DNA from: Nemania diffusa
Lineage: Eukaryota > Ascomycota > Sordariomycetes > Xylariales > Xylariaceae
DNA: 64,000 nt
Assembly (NCBI GenBank): GCA_038501195.1
Contig: JBBPUQ010000005.1
Location: 2,356,001-2,420,000 of the forward strand
Reading direction: 5' to 3'
Shown here: piece by piece, positions 33,902-45,190 of the stretch
Layout of the letters: each line of letters opens with the position of its first letter
How positions within the stretch are numbered: position 1 is the stretch's first letter
The notes under the pieces: model-generated
Told to the model about the DNA's origin: nothing
Database searches by the model: none
Seen by the model: only the letters and a program-made list of their open reading frames with translations
Program-made: the position numbers and the translations under genes

Positions 33902-35648
33902 AGAAAAAGGCCGGGTTGGAGGGATCGATTGTGCCGGTCGCACAATAGAGTTAGACTAGACTGGGTGTTGTGTTGTGTGGTGTATCTCCAGGGAGTGTAG
34001 TGTAGGGAGTGTACAGCACTGTATTCCAGTTCGGTTCGCGTTTCGCGTCATGCTGGTCGCCAAAGTTAGCCAAAGAGGAGGGAAAATAAGAAAATAACGT
34101 GACATCCGGGGAGACGCTCAAAACAGCTTGGAGCTTGGGGGGTGGTGTTTTGAGTTCGTAGGCCCGGGAACTCTGGACTGTTTCGAGGACCCTTTTTTTT
34201 TTTTCTACCTCTGGTTCCTGTCTTTTTTTGGCCAGACCACGGGTTGGGTAGCACTTACCTACCTACCTACTCACTGGCTGGCTGGCTGGCTTGCGGACTG
34301 GACTTTCTGACTGACTGGCGGACTGATGATACCTACAGTGCTCTCTATATTTTATATAGAATACATGTACTACTCTACTGTAATCAAGTCATAAACCTGG
34401 AGCTGCCACGACCCAGCACATCGTACATGTACTTACCTCTCTCTTACCTACACATGTACTTACCTATAATTAATGACAAGACCAGGGGAGGGAACAGAGC
34501 AACTTCCCTGTGGCATTATTACCTGGACTACCTACTACTATGTACATTAGGCCACACTTGTAAGTCAGGGATTGAATCAAAGCTGAAGCTACGCATAGAC
34601 TAAATACCTACCTGACTTAGACTGAATGACGGAATTTACATACGTGTACCTGTCTGCTCCTTCACACCACTCATATACTCATTAATGATTAGGTACACTC
34701 ATACACTCATATTCATATACATATGCGTACTACTTTCACCTACCTACTATAGAGTACGTACAGAATACCTCTCTCTACCTGACACGCTGCGGTACACAGG
34801 TGCAGGTGCATGTGCATGCGCAGGACCACGAATACTTCAGGATAGTCAGATCGTTATACCTGATCTCTAAGTAGGTGGTAGGTACGGAGGACAGCTGCCA
34901 ACCTCACTGGCCTGCGTCCTCTGGTCATGTCCCCTTTGTTTGCAACTACCCAAGACCAAGTACCTAACTGCAGGTATATAAGGTAACAGTTCTTGTTGGT
35001 AGGTAAAGGCGCCTATCTCTTGCTGTGCTTGGACACTACACTATCCGACTACCTGCCTACCTGGTATATACTCGAGACGAATAGACTACCTCGTAAAGAT
35101 AGGTAGGCACCCTTCGGTTTGGCCGCTGATCTCATTCTGGCTACGGTTTTGTCAACCACGAATATTGATTGCGATGTCGTGGAAACAGGTCGCAAGACCG
35201 AGTCAACTATAAAAGAAGACAGAAACTCGGGTCTTGTCAATCAATCACTGATGGCATAGACCAAGACTGTACTTGGGAAGTTGAATGATGGGATGCAATG
35301 CGATACGATGCGATACGCTGCGTGCGCGACACATTCCGATGCGAGTTCATTAAATACCGACGAAAGACGGCTATCTGTCGCTATGTGCCGTGCCGGTGGC
35401 TAATCACGGAATGCCTGTGCTGTCTACCGCTGATCAGACCTTTTGGGGCTAAATCTATCTAATGAATAAACCTTGCGTTGCGACATGGGCGCAAGATGAA
35501 AACAGGTGTCTGGAGATGTCTTCCTGTCCTTGAATATCTCATAAAGATGGAGAATGAGGATGCCCTCATTCTCTAACTCAACCCTATTCTCCTTCTTTCC
35601 GACCGCCAGTTACGATGCGGCAGACTAAAGTAAGCAGTCAAGACAGCA

Positions 35649-35688
35649 GAGGAGAAAGGGAGACAGAGAGAAAGAGAGAGAGAAAGAG
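35649..35688. repeat. GA-rich purine tract
   Basis: About 40 bp of GAGA/AAAG units on the plus strand, a purine-only simple repeat apart from two cytosines. A G-rich tract follows at 35933-35959. Confidence 0.7.
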
Positions 35689-36819
35689 TACCCATCCAGA
35701 TGAACATGTCGCGAAACCGACCAGGCTCCCTGATCGATTCAACCATGCAATGTAACATTCGCATCCGTCGTCGTCAACATCCCCCAAACAAACAGAACAG
35801 AAACCGGCAGCTCTGAACGACGAAATGGCGTGGTTTTACCTACCTATCTGGGTGTATCTAGGTGACACCTCTCGTTTTCTCGGCAGCACCGCGGAATGGT
35901 GAACAGGTGACGGCACAGGGCCGGTAGAATGCGGGGAGTTAGGGGGTAGGAGGGGGGGGTTCCCCTCACTTGCTGCTTTTTACCCTGGACTTCAAGGGAC
36001 AACTGCCCTAACTGGACGCAGCGGGCAGGGCGAGCAGAGCTACCGCAGCCCATTCACAGAGCGCCATTGTGGCCTCACCCGCGTACCCCAAAAACCGTCT
36101 TACAGCGTACAGGGGAGCCGACTGCCAATTCGGACAAGCTGCTTCTACCCTTCCGTCCCCCTTCTAACAGGGTAACCCGTGACTTGATTCACCGTGTCGT
36201 CTCAGCTGGCTATATAGCGAGGGGATGGCCAGCATCATCGACGCGCACTTGCACCAGGATAGGTATGCGTAACCAACCGTATTTTTTTTTCTCGAATACC
36301 TTACTTTACTGTAGGTAGATGAATGTTGAGCGACTAAGTTTAGCCAGGGGCTCCGTCATCGGCGACCCATTCCCTGCCAAATAGCTTGTTCCCGATTTTT
36401 ATTTTTATTTTCTCTTTCGCCTCGTCATTCCATTGTCGGTTGCATCGTGTAGTCATTCGTCGACTGAAATTGGTGTTCTGCAATCTGCAATCTGCAATCT
36501 GACATCGATCGGCACCTCTTGGTATCGGTCTCGATTGATTGATTGAGCCTGCGGCGAAAGCGCGGGAAACGAGACATCCTTAAATAATTTGCAGATTTGA
36601 GACGGCCCTCCAAATCGCCACTTATAACCACCAGTACCCGAAGCTTCTTCCCTTTCCTGGCTGCCGTCCCTTGGCCCGTTCGGCTCCAGCAGCCCCGGCT
36701 ACACTTCTCGATACGATTGGCTTCTTCGGCTGTCAGTGCTATCGCATCACCACCTTTGAATCCTTCGTTGCACACTACTTGGCGTATAACTACCTTGCGC
36801 TCGTCCGGTTCCTATCATC

Positions 36820-38525
36820 ATGAGTGCTGCATTCCCAGCCGTCGCCCGTCTCGTCCGGCCCTCTTCCCTCCCCAGATCGGCACGTCCATTGTTCAGGTCG
36901 TCACCCATTCCCCTCGCCCGGCCTGCTGTACCCGTAGCTTTCTTCCACTATACCAGAAACAACATGGCGCAGAAGATCAAAGTCAAGAATCCCGTCGTCG
37001 AGCTAGACGGCGATGAGATGACCAGGGTCATCTGGAAGGACATCAAGGACAAGTTCATCTTCCCCTTCCTCGACATCGACCTCAAGTACTATGATCTCGG
37101 CCTCGAGTACCGTGACGAGACCAACGACCAGGTCACCATCGATGCCGCCGAGGCCATTAAGAAGTACTCGGTGGGTGTCAAGTGCGCCACCATCACCCCC
37201 GACGAGGCGCGCGTCGAGGAGTTTAAGCTCAAGCAAAGTAAGCCATGCCCATCTACCATGCATCTCTCCCCATGCCGCTACCACTGCTACTACCACCGTT
37301 GCCGTGACCGTGGCCGTTGCTTCCGGCGCTGCAGTCATACATACATACATACATACATACTTGCATGGCATATTGACCAGCAGCGTGCTCGACCCCGCAT
37401 GCCTCTGCCCCATTTAGTCGCACAGGACCCTGACGTAGCCAATTTACCCATGCGCGGATCACTCACTACATGAACCCTACTCGTCACTATACTAACCCGT
37501 TCTCTCTTCTATTAGTGTGGCTGTCTCCCAATGGCACCATCCGAAATGCGCTTGGTGGTACCGTCTTCCGCGAACCCATTGTCATCCCCCGCGTTCCTCG
37601 ACTCGTGCCGGGCTGGAAGAAGCCCATCATTATCGGACGTCATGCCTTCGGCGATCAGTACCGAGCCAAGGACCGCGTCATCCCTGGTCCCGGCAAGCTA
37701 AGCATGGTCTTCACCCCCGAAGGTGGCCAGCCCGAGGAGATCGAGGTTTTCCAATTCAAGCAGGGTGGCGGTGTGTCGCAAACGCAGTACAACACGGACG
37801 AGAGCATCACCGGCTTCGCGCACGCGAGCTTTAAGCTTGCCCTCGACAAGGGCCTACCGCTATACATGAGCACCAAGAACACTATCCTCAAGAAGTACGA
37901 CGGAAGATTCAAGGATATCTTCCAGGAGCTGTACGATACCAAGTACAAGCCCGAATTCGAGGCCAAGAACATCTGGTATGAGCACCGCCTCATCGATGAC
38001 ATGGTCGCCCAGATGATCAAGAGCTCTGGTGGATACATCATGGCCTTGAAGAGTAAGTCATGGAATCCAAGCATCATGTGTAACCCAGTGCACTAACTTA
38101 CGATGCCAGACTACGACGGTGACGTGCAGTCCGATATCGTAGCCCAAGGCTTCGGCTCGCTCGGCCTCATGACATCCGTCCTGATCACACCTGACGGCAA
38201 GACATTCGAGTCCGAAGCCGCCCACGGCACCGTGACGCGACACTACCGCGAGCACCAGAAGGGCCGCGAGACCTCGACCAACCCCATTGCCAGCATCTTC
38301 GCCTGGACCCGTGGTCTTATCCAGCGCGGCAAGCTCGACGACACTCCCGAACTCGTCGCTTTCGCCGAAGCCCTCGAGAAGGCCTGCGTTGACACCGTAG
38401 ACATTGACGGGATCATGACCAAGGACTTGGCCCTGGCCTGCGGCAAGACAGCCCGCGAGGACTACGTGACTACCACCGAATACCTAAACGCCGTTGAGAA
38501 GCGCGTGAAGAACACCCTTAAGTAG
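36820..38525 (+). CDS. IDP1: NADP-dependent isocitrate dehydrogenase
   Basis: Predicted 456 aa. Oxidative decarboxylation of isocitrate to 2-oxoglutarate with NADPH production. Exons 36820-37237, 37516-38052 and 38110-38525; intron 1 (278 bp) carries a CATA microsatellite. Family blocks: [18 protein letters not shown] near the start of the mature protein, [21 protein letters not shown] (substrate loop with the conserved Ser-Pro-Asn-Gly-Thr), [30 protein letters not shown], and [18 protein letters not shown] at the coenzyme site. The first 48 residues are Arg/Ser/Pro/Ala-rich without acidic residues, a typical mitochondrial presequence. A second ATG at 36964 (Met49, MAQKIKVKN) would give a cytosolic/peroxisomal form, as known for fungal single-gene NADP-IDH. 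The C terminus NTLK is not a clear PTS1. Confidence 0.97.
37336..37360. repeat. CATA microsatellite in IDH intron 1
   Basis: About six CATA units within the 278-bp first intron, between 37238 and 37515. Confidence 0.9.
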
Positions 38526-39592
38526 AAGCCACGAGCACCTGCCTAAGCATCTCACGGCTTCGCCGACACGGGCTACCCCAGTGGGGCATCACTCAGCAAT
38601 CGGGTCACGCTAGGAGGAAACACCCAATTCAGATCTAGAAGACAGCCGTCGCCGCAATTCCTAGTCTCGCGTGATACCCGTTGCCTCCTAGACCGGCACG
38701 CCTTCGCTGCATAGATGGCATTTCAAACCAGAGACACGTCCGAGGAGGAAATCATTCTTATGGTTTTGTTACATGTTGAGCATACCTAGATAGCCTTCGC
38801 GCACTTGATCGCATTTTCATGGCCGACTAGATCTTGGGCATAGCTGTATATAGATCGCGCGTTTGTCATCTATATATACAAATATTGCCACAGTTGTACT
38901 TTCGCCTTCGTGTTTGCTCGTAGCATGCGTCATCCTGCGCTACCATATGCGAGGCGAGAAAGATAATTGCTTCTGGGTCTATCTTCCCTTTTCTCGATTG
39001 CCGACTCTACGGTTGGGGGAAATAGAACCTGCGAGGTAGTTGTTACGAATATATGCTACGTCGGTCATATATTTTGTACCGATTATATATCCTTACTATA
39101 TACCTAGAATAGGTACCCCACCTACATAGATCGGTACTTAGACGAAAACACACAAGCACAGTCCCCAACAGCCAGACAGTGAGGATAGTCCAGTAGTTCA
39201 TATTACTCAATTTACAAGTACCAGGTGTCTGCCTAGATGTATCTATGTCCCGGGTTAGCGAACTAGTCAGTCAACGAATGCTAGTCGCAGTTTAATGTCG
39301 TAGCTCCCATATCTAAGCCCGAGCCCTATCCTCTATCGAGTGCTCGACGCCAGCATGCAGGATGATATGCCGTTGAGAGATGAAAAAGAGAAAGGGTATC
39401 ATTTACTCATACATGCATCCAACAAAAAGGATTAAAAAATTACAGTGCTTGTTTTTCAGCATAGGTGATCGTCTTCCAGCATTAGCTGTGAGCCGTTCTA
39501 TTTTCCTCGCGCTTAATGTAGTTCCCGTGAACTGGAATAACGTTTCCAAGGACGAACCGTGTGTTCCCTCAGAATATTCGAGGCCCGATGCG
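38526..39592. other. Convergent intergenic region (IDH / arrestin 3' ends)
   Basis: No gene seen. A/T-rich 3' UTR-like sequence with TATATA patches around 38850-38885 and 39060-39105. Confidence 0.5.
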
Positions 39593-41158
39593 TTAGCGCT
39601 GTGCCGACTTGTCGGGGGGCATTGTACTCGGCGCATTCTCTGCTGTGACGCCGCTATAGGCGGGACGATCCTGTGGCCCAGCGAGGGACTCGGCCATGGC
39701 CTCGTCATAGCTCGGGGGCGCGTCGTCGTACGCCGGCACGTTATCCGGCCCTAGCTGCGGCGGATATAGCGGATCGCTGGGTCTCGCTGGGATGGACGGG
39801 CGCCCGTTTGTGTTCGGACGAGGCGGCGGCCGCGGGTTTGCCGCATTTCCATTGGTATTATTATGATTATTATTATGAGTGGTATTTACACCGGCAGAGG
39901 GAGTAGCCGTGGCCGTGGTGGCTGCTTGAAGTAGCTGGGCAGGCGGCTTGATGCCTGAGTACACCTCAATCTTGGACATGGTCAACGGAAGCGAGATAAC
40001 CTGGGGGAGCATGCCGCCGCTTTTCCCGGCGCCTCGCAGGCCCCAGCTCAAACTAAGCTTGATCTCGAGCCCATACCGCCGCGAGAGGTTGCAGGTTCTG
40101 AACGAGGGCGCGACCGTGTTTGGGAGCCGTTGCGCTGCCCATATAGTATTGGGCACCTCAAATTCCGAGTCGACCGGATCCGTCGGCGAGCCCAGTGCTA
40201 TGGAGAGGTTGAGCGCCGACACTACAATCCACCGAGTCTGCTCGACTTTTTCGAAATTGGACACGCGCATATGCGTATAGCCGACCAAGGCAATCTCGAG
40301 TGCCGTCAGATGAACTTGTTCTTGCGACTGCACGAGTCTCTTCGCAATGAGGCGCAGAGGCAGCGGCTGGTTGCAAGTCAATATCGAGGGGAACGGCAAC
40401 CGCGCCGACATTTCGACGGAGGGGGGAGTCGGGCCCATGCCGCTGGGGCTGCTAGGTGGTTTGGTGCCAAAGAAAGACCTCCGTGCCGAGAGTGGCGTAC
40501 GTGGCTTGAAGGCGAAAGGGCGGCGCACAAAGGCCTCCTGCTTCTGCGAGTTGGGCCGAGGCGGCTCGATGGGCAGGAATTTGAACCCGACCTGGTAGCG
40601 CCAGTTCTCCTTGAAGATGCCGGGGCGCTGAATCGTCACCTTGAGGTAGTACCGTATCTCGGCCTCTTGGGGGAACCCGGTGAGCGAAGGAGGCAGGGTA
40701 GACTTGACGTGGGCCAACATCAGCTGCTTTGCGCCGTCCATGGTGCGAAAGCCGCCCTTGCCCAGGATGCCGCCGTTACCGACGCCCCCGACGCCCCCGA
40801 CTCCCATAATGGCACTGATGGCTCGCGCATCGTGGCAGATGTTATTGAGAGGGACCTTGAAGTTGAAGTTGAACTCGTGCAGGCCTGGCTGGAGGGAAAG
40901 AGCCACGGCATCGTCGGGGTAGACCTGGAAGACCCTGTAGAGGATCTTGTGGTTCTCGGTGATGCTGTTTCCCGGCACGTTGTATTCGTCGCGGCGCTCG
41001 GGCTGGATGATGAGGGCAGTCCGGGCCTCGCCCTCTAGCTTGACTATAATATTGCCAATGGTTTCGGGGCGTTGCAGGACTATGATAACCCGCCCGCTTA
41101 TAAAGTCGAGGTTCGTGTAAAACTCGGGAGGCTTATCGAGCGCGATTCGTATGGACAT
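39593..41158 (-). CDS. Alpha-arrestin (ART-type ubiquitin-ligase adaptor)
   Basis: Intronless 521-aa protein. The N-terminal arrestin fold begins MSIRIALDKPPEFYTNLDFISGRV and includes the GNIIVKLEGEARTAL and HEFNFNFKVPL strands; a C-terminal arrestin half follows (about 255-400), with a long Gly/Pro/Arg-rich insertion between them. The tail is disordered (Asn/Pro/Arg-rich) and carries P481-P482-S483-Y484, a PPxY motif that binds WW domains of Rsp5/NEDD4-type HECT ligases. Together this indicates an adaptor that directs ubiquitylation and endocytosis of plasma-membrane transporters or receptors. The start ATG at 41158 fits the family, whose first strand begins within a few residues. The cargo cannot be inferred. 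It is convergent with IDH. Confidence 0.9.
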   Translation of the reverse strand: MSIRIALDKPPEFYTNLDFISGRVIIVLQRPETIGNIIVKLEGEARTALIIQPERRDEYNVPGNSITENHKILYRVFQVYPDDAVALSLQPGLHEFNFNFKVPLNNICHDARAISAIMGVGGVGGVGNGGILGKGGFRTMDGAKQLMLAHVKSTLPPSLTGFPQEAEIRYYLKVTIQRPGIFKENWRYQVGFKFLPIEPPRPNSQKQEAFVRRPFAFKPRTPLSARRSFFGTKPPSSPSGMGPTPPSVEMSARLPFPSILTCNQPLPLRLIAKRLVQSQEQVHLTALEIALVGYTHMRVSNFEKVEQTRWIVVSALNLSIALGSPTDPVDSEFEVPNTIWAAQRLPNTVAPSFRTCNLSRRYGLEIKLSLSWGLRGAGKSGGMLPQVISLPLTMSKIEVYSGIKPPAQLLQAATTATATPSAGVNTTHNNNHNNTNGNAANPRPPPRPNTNGRPSIPARPSDPLYPPQLGPDNVPAYDDAPPSYDEAMAESLAGPQDRPAYSGVTAENAPSTMPPDKSAQR

Positions 41159-42290
41159 GTTGACGATACCTGGCCTAGCAAGGCGTGGGGGTATCTATCG
41201 ACTATTGGTATGATTTGTTGTGCGTAGTAGGAAACAGCAAAGCACAAGAGAGTATAGGCATGCCCTCCCTAGTACGAGGTATGAAGTAAAACTACCAAGG
41301 TAGATAAGATAGAACACCTCGGGGCGAGAGGGCGTGGTTATACAGGGCTGGACGGCTCAGCCACCTGTCGACTAGAAACGACAGGATTACGATGTAATTG
41401 GGGGTTGCGGCGAAGCTAGGAATAAAGAATGGTTAATCCAACGTTCGCTATTTCGACCAATGCCCACACATCAGGCCTAACCGGTATATGGGAGAGAATT
41501 GGCACCCAGCTGTCAGAAGGTATTATTGGCGAGGAGGTATCAAGTCGGCCATCGCAAGGTAAGTAAGAGGTATGTAGGTAGGAGGTAGGTAGGCAACCTA
41601 GATTCCTACATGTAAGAGGTAGGCAGTGACATACAGGTAGGTTAGTTTAGCTAGGTAGAACAAATGGGCTGAGGGAGCTTGCAGTCTAGCGGGGGAGCCT
41701 AGATACGCCCCACACGCGTCATCGCCCATCGTCGTCACTGTTTCATAAGCAAGAGTGGCTCATCGTTGACTTATCTAATGGCTGAGTACCTCAACTCACT
41801 CAACTCAGACATATAGATACATATATATATATATAGCAACTAATTTGAGTGAAGTGACAATCCTGGGGCAAAACGATTATGTTTTTAGTAATAACTAGCT
41901 CACGCCGTGCCTTTTGGAGCGGATATGGCACTTTTATAAATTCTGTAAGTCGTGTTGACTCGATCCGTCTTCCAGTTACCACAGTGCACAATTACACCTA
42001 GAGATAATCATGACTATCTAAGTACTCACTATCCGTACTTCTTAGCTACCTACTTAGATGGCCATTTCATAGACTGATGGATAGAGTATTAAATAGACCA
42101 ATTCCATCTCTGCAGATACAACATCTCCAACAAGTGCAATTACCGCCATGGCTTGTCTCTCACCCGCACCAGCCCAATGGGCATAGTGTACCTAGCGTCG
42201 TAAGCATGACAAGTGCCAGATATATATATATATAACCTCTCCACCCCGCCTCTTGAAGCGCGCCGAGTCTGGCGCTCTCTTGCACCACTC
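41159..42290. other. Intergenic region upstream of the arrestin gene
   Basis: No gene seen. A TAGGTAGG patch lies at about 41570-41660, and TA dinucleotide runs at about 41820-41836 and 42221-42236. Confidence 0.5.
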
Positions 42291-42833
42291 CTAGGCTACG
42301 TCGCGCGCCTGCAGGATGTAATCCACCATGCCGTCGATCGCGCGATCACTCTCCTCGCTGAGGATGAGCTTGTCCCCGATGCATAGGTTCAGTGCGTCAC
42401 CGACCCAGTTCTGGCAGTTCCAGCTGTTCTCGCTGTTGTTAATGGGCGTCGACCAGATCACGTCGCGCAGGCGACTGGAGGAAGAGCCCGTGACCGGGAT
42501 CGTCGCCACGGCCACGCTGCCTACGAACGTCGCGCTCTTCCCAGGGTCGCAGGTGGCATTCTCCTCGCGCTCAAAGATGCCCGCGGACCCTATCACCTCT
42601 AGGGTGCGGTAGTCTGTCCTCACGCCCTCCTGATTCAGGTGCTCGATGAGTAGGGCCGTGTGCCGGTACTGGGGTGCGTCGATGGGGTCGCCGCGGAAGA
42701 TGACGATCGTGAGACGCTGCTGCTCCTGGCCGGTCGGTTTCTCCTGACCACGCTCCGAGTCGCTGCTATCTGCCGGTCTCTCTAGGCTGCGAGTGTGGTT
42801 GGTTGAACATACAGCTTCACTGCTAGGCCTCAT
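42291..42833 (-). CDS. Conserved fungal protein with H...NC (LRAT/NlpC-like) signature
   Basis: Intronless 180-aa protein. The first ~38 residues are polar and disordered. The rest carries blocks I recognise from uncharacterised fungal proteins: FRGDPIDAPQYRHTALLIE, LEVIGSAGIFE and SWNCQNWVGDAL, then AIDGMVDYIL. His58 in RHTALLIE precedes Cys140 in WNCQNWVGDAL. This order and local context (His near a beta strand, Cys at the start of a helix after Asn) recall circularly permuted papain-fold proteins of the LRAT/PPPDE type. The comparison is mine, made by eye. If right, it could be a thiol hydrolase or acyltransferase acting on an unknown substrate. No signal peptide or TM segment is seen. Neighbours give no functional clue. 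Confidence 0.78.
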   Translation of the reverse strand: MRPSSEAVCSTNHTRSLERPADSSDSERGQEKPTGQEQQRLTIVIFRGDPIDAPQYRHTALLIEHLNQEGVRTDYRTLEVIGSAGIFEREENATCDPGKSATFVGSVAVATIPVTGSSSSRLRDVIWSTPINNSENSWNCQNWVGDALNLCIGDKLILSEESDRAIDGMVDYILQARDVA

Positions 42834-45190
42834 TTTCCCTCCGCACTATCTAGGTACAAGTAGGTATGTATTGTCCGGGAAGACACCGGATGATACCGGA
42901 GACGCTTGTGGCTGGGGAGAAGTGAGAGGGCCCGCCTAGGGTTCAGCAAGCGAAATAATGTGTGCGCGTACGGATGGGGGCATTAACGTGTCCGCTAAAT
43001 GTAGCCGAAGAAACGGCAAGTAACTACCTATGTAAGGCACTCAAGCGAGGGCGTCATGAGGCATGCCCACGTCTATATACTCCACGAGTTATCACGAACT
43101 TTCCTCGGAACCGCTGCCATCGAAAGGCCTGCAAATGCGATAGGGCGCCGGCGACTCGTTGGTGGTTGGACGCTAGTGTAAGTGGCGCTTAAGGCGGGAT
43201 GTATCCTGTATCCTGTATTTGGTACGGTAGATGAGGGAGGCAGGCATGCAGGTTAGTAGGAATGCATCTATTCTGGGATAACTATAATCGAAACCGGGCG
43301 AGCAGCTAAGCTAGCTGCTAGACTCGCAGTAGACAGGTAGCTAGTTTAGTGTAGCTATTCTGTAGTTTAGTGCAGCTAGTTTAGTGTAGCACGTCCTTGT
43401 TGTTACTGCGTTAGGTTTAGTCACCTACCTACAGTAGAAGCCCTTTTCGGAGATAAAAACTATATATCGCCGAAATTGCTATCTTGGGTAATACCTAGCG
43501 CAGACTAGCGTATGTGTGTGCATAGAGTGAGTGAATCGTAAATGTTTGACCCTGTTGTGCCACAACTTAAAGTACTCGCTTCGAGCGAATGACTGCTACT
43601 ATTTATTCCGTGCCTCCATACAGAATAGATACGCCTGTTCCCCATGCGGCAGGTCGCAGCGATAACATTCACGATAGATGACAGGGCTGACGTCTATTGT
43701 TGGATAGACAAGTAGACAGGAGGGTCAGTGGAGGGTCAAGTGCCTCGGTTGTACTGCGTACGTACCTACGCATAGGTACCTAAGAGGTAGGTTAGGTAGA
43801 TACATATGTAGGTAGGCACTACATGTATGTATGGACGTACCTAGGTACTATCCATCTGGGAAATAAATATTGCTATATTTACATGTATAATTAGACACAG
43901 AAAAGGGAGAGGCTAATGTGCTCTGGCTAGGTATCATCTATGTCACCATTAGTATCACTATTAGTTGCAGTTATACGACATTGTAACTATTTTGGCTTGG
44001 TAATCAATCCTACTTTTAGCTATACTCTTACCAAAGCATTATGTGTGTAGGACGATTACTTACTTATAGGTACCGTATAAGGGACCGCCAAGATTGTCGA
44101 CAGGGTGGGTGCCTATGCATACTACCTCCTAGGTAGCCAAAGCTTGACCTCGAGATGGGGTGCTGGGGTAGGCGAGGGTTACCCGCGGACTTTGTTTACT
44201 GTTGCGTCATGACAGGATATACTGTAAATTTAATCTACCTACTCGCATAACGTAGACAACCAAACAGATGATGCATGCAGAACAAACGAGTGCAGATTGA
44301 ACTACGGCTACCTGCCTGAGTAGTCATTCAGTCTGAGTGACTTTAATATAGCACCCAGGTATTTTGTACTTACAGTATTCTGTAAATTCTGACTGTATGT
44401 AGTTAGCAATTCCTCGGGTCAGGTGCACTAATCTAGAGTGTATGTAGTCAAAATAAAGTGCAGGTAGGCGAGTGAATGAATACCTAATCCAGACATACTT
44501 GCAGAAGAATTAAGTAAACCGTTCGCGTGGCTGATCCGGCCCGGGCCTTACGTGAGTGGCCCAGACATGCGTACGGAGCATACATGTCTTACTTAGATAC
44601 CTACCTAGGGTAGTCTACCTACCTACCTACCAATGTTAGTAGGTACCTACCTAACCTAAGTACCTGACCTACCTAACCAACCTAACCCACCTGTCTACTC
44701 TGTACTTACACCATTTTCATTACGCATGCTTAAAAACAGTATTTAGATGCCAAGGAGAAGGTTTCTCGTAAAGCTTCCTTCAACGCGTCATGCTTCTGAA
44801 TCGTCCCGCTTAGGTAAATAGAGCCTGTCCAACAGCTTCCTTCGACGACTGAGTTTATCAATATCCAATCGTTTATGGCGTAGGATCGATGAGCTGCGCC
44901 ATAGTTGTGGAGGTTGTGCCGGCCGGAATTTCCTGGCCTGCTTATGATGATGATTAGTGTACCAGTAAGTCGGTGTGAAACATATGCAGGCTTGTCTTGG
45001 CCGGTTTAGGTAAAGCATGTAAATGCTTAAATATCCCCAGCTGGCGCGGAGTCTAGAAGCCCGAGAAATGCCCAGGTCCGCTACATACCTCCTATTCGAG
45101 TGCCTATTCGTGTAGAGCATATCCGAGTACATATGTTCACGCCTCGCAGTGGAACCAGTTGAGGTCGACTGCGCGAAGAGGCAGAACACC
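42834..45190. other. 2.4-kb intergenic region with TACCTA/TAGGTA islands
   Basis: No supportable gene. TACCTA/TAGGTA islands lie at about 43770-43860 and 44595-44700, the latter dense. A run of GTAGCTAGTTTAGTGTAGC units occurs around 43335-43392. Frames at 42962-43192 and 44788-45192 lack recognisable domains, and the latter covers the likely 5' UTR of the next gene. Confidence 0.55.

Larger units (their letters stand above)
33535..36819. promoter_or_regulatory. 3.3-kb divergent intergenic region (peroxiredoxin / NADP-IDH)
   Basis: No gene is seen. It holds both promoters plus several simple-sequence tracts: purine-rich 33640-33675, an AAGC run (about 33770-33800), a G-quadruplex candidate (33861-33901), a TACCTA plus CTGG run (about 34250-34300), a GA repeat (35649-35688) and a second G-rich tract (35933-35959). 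The last ~450 bp before 36820 are C/T-rich, typical of a strong fungal promoter and 5' UTR. Confidence 0.55.

Noticed and set aside
40130..41038. 302-codon plus-strand frame over the arrestin gene
   Set aside because: It is antisense to a clear arrestin coding sequence, has Arg/Gly-rich shadow composition and starts without an ATG.
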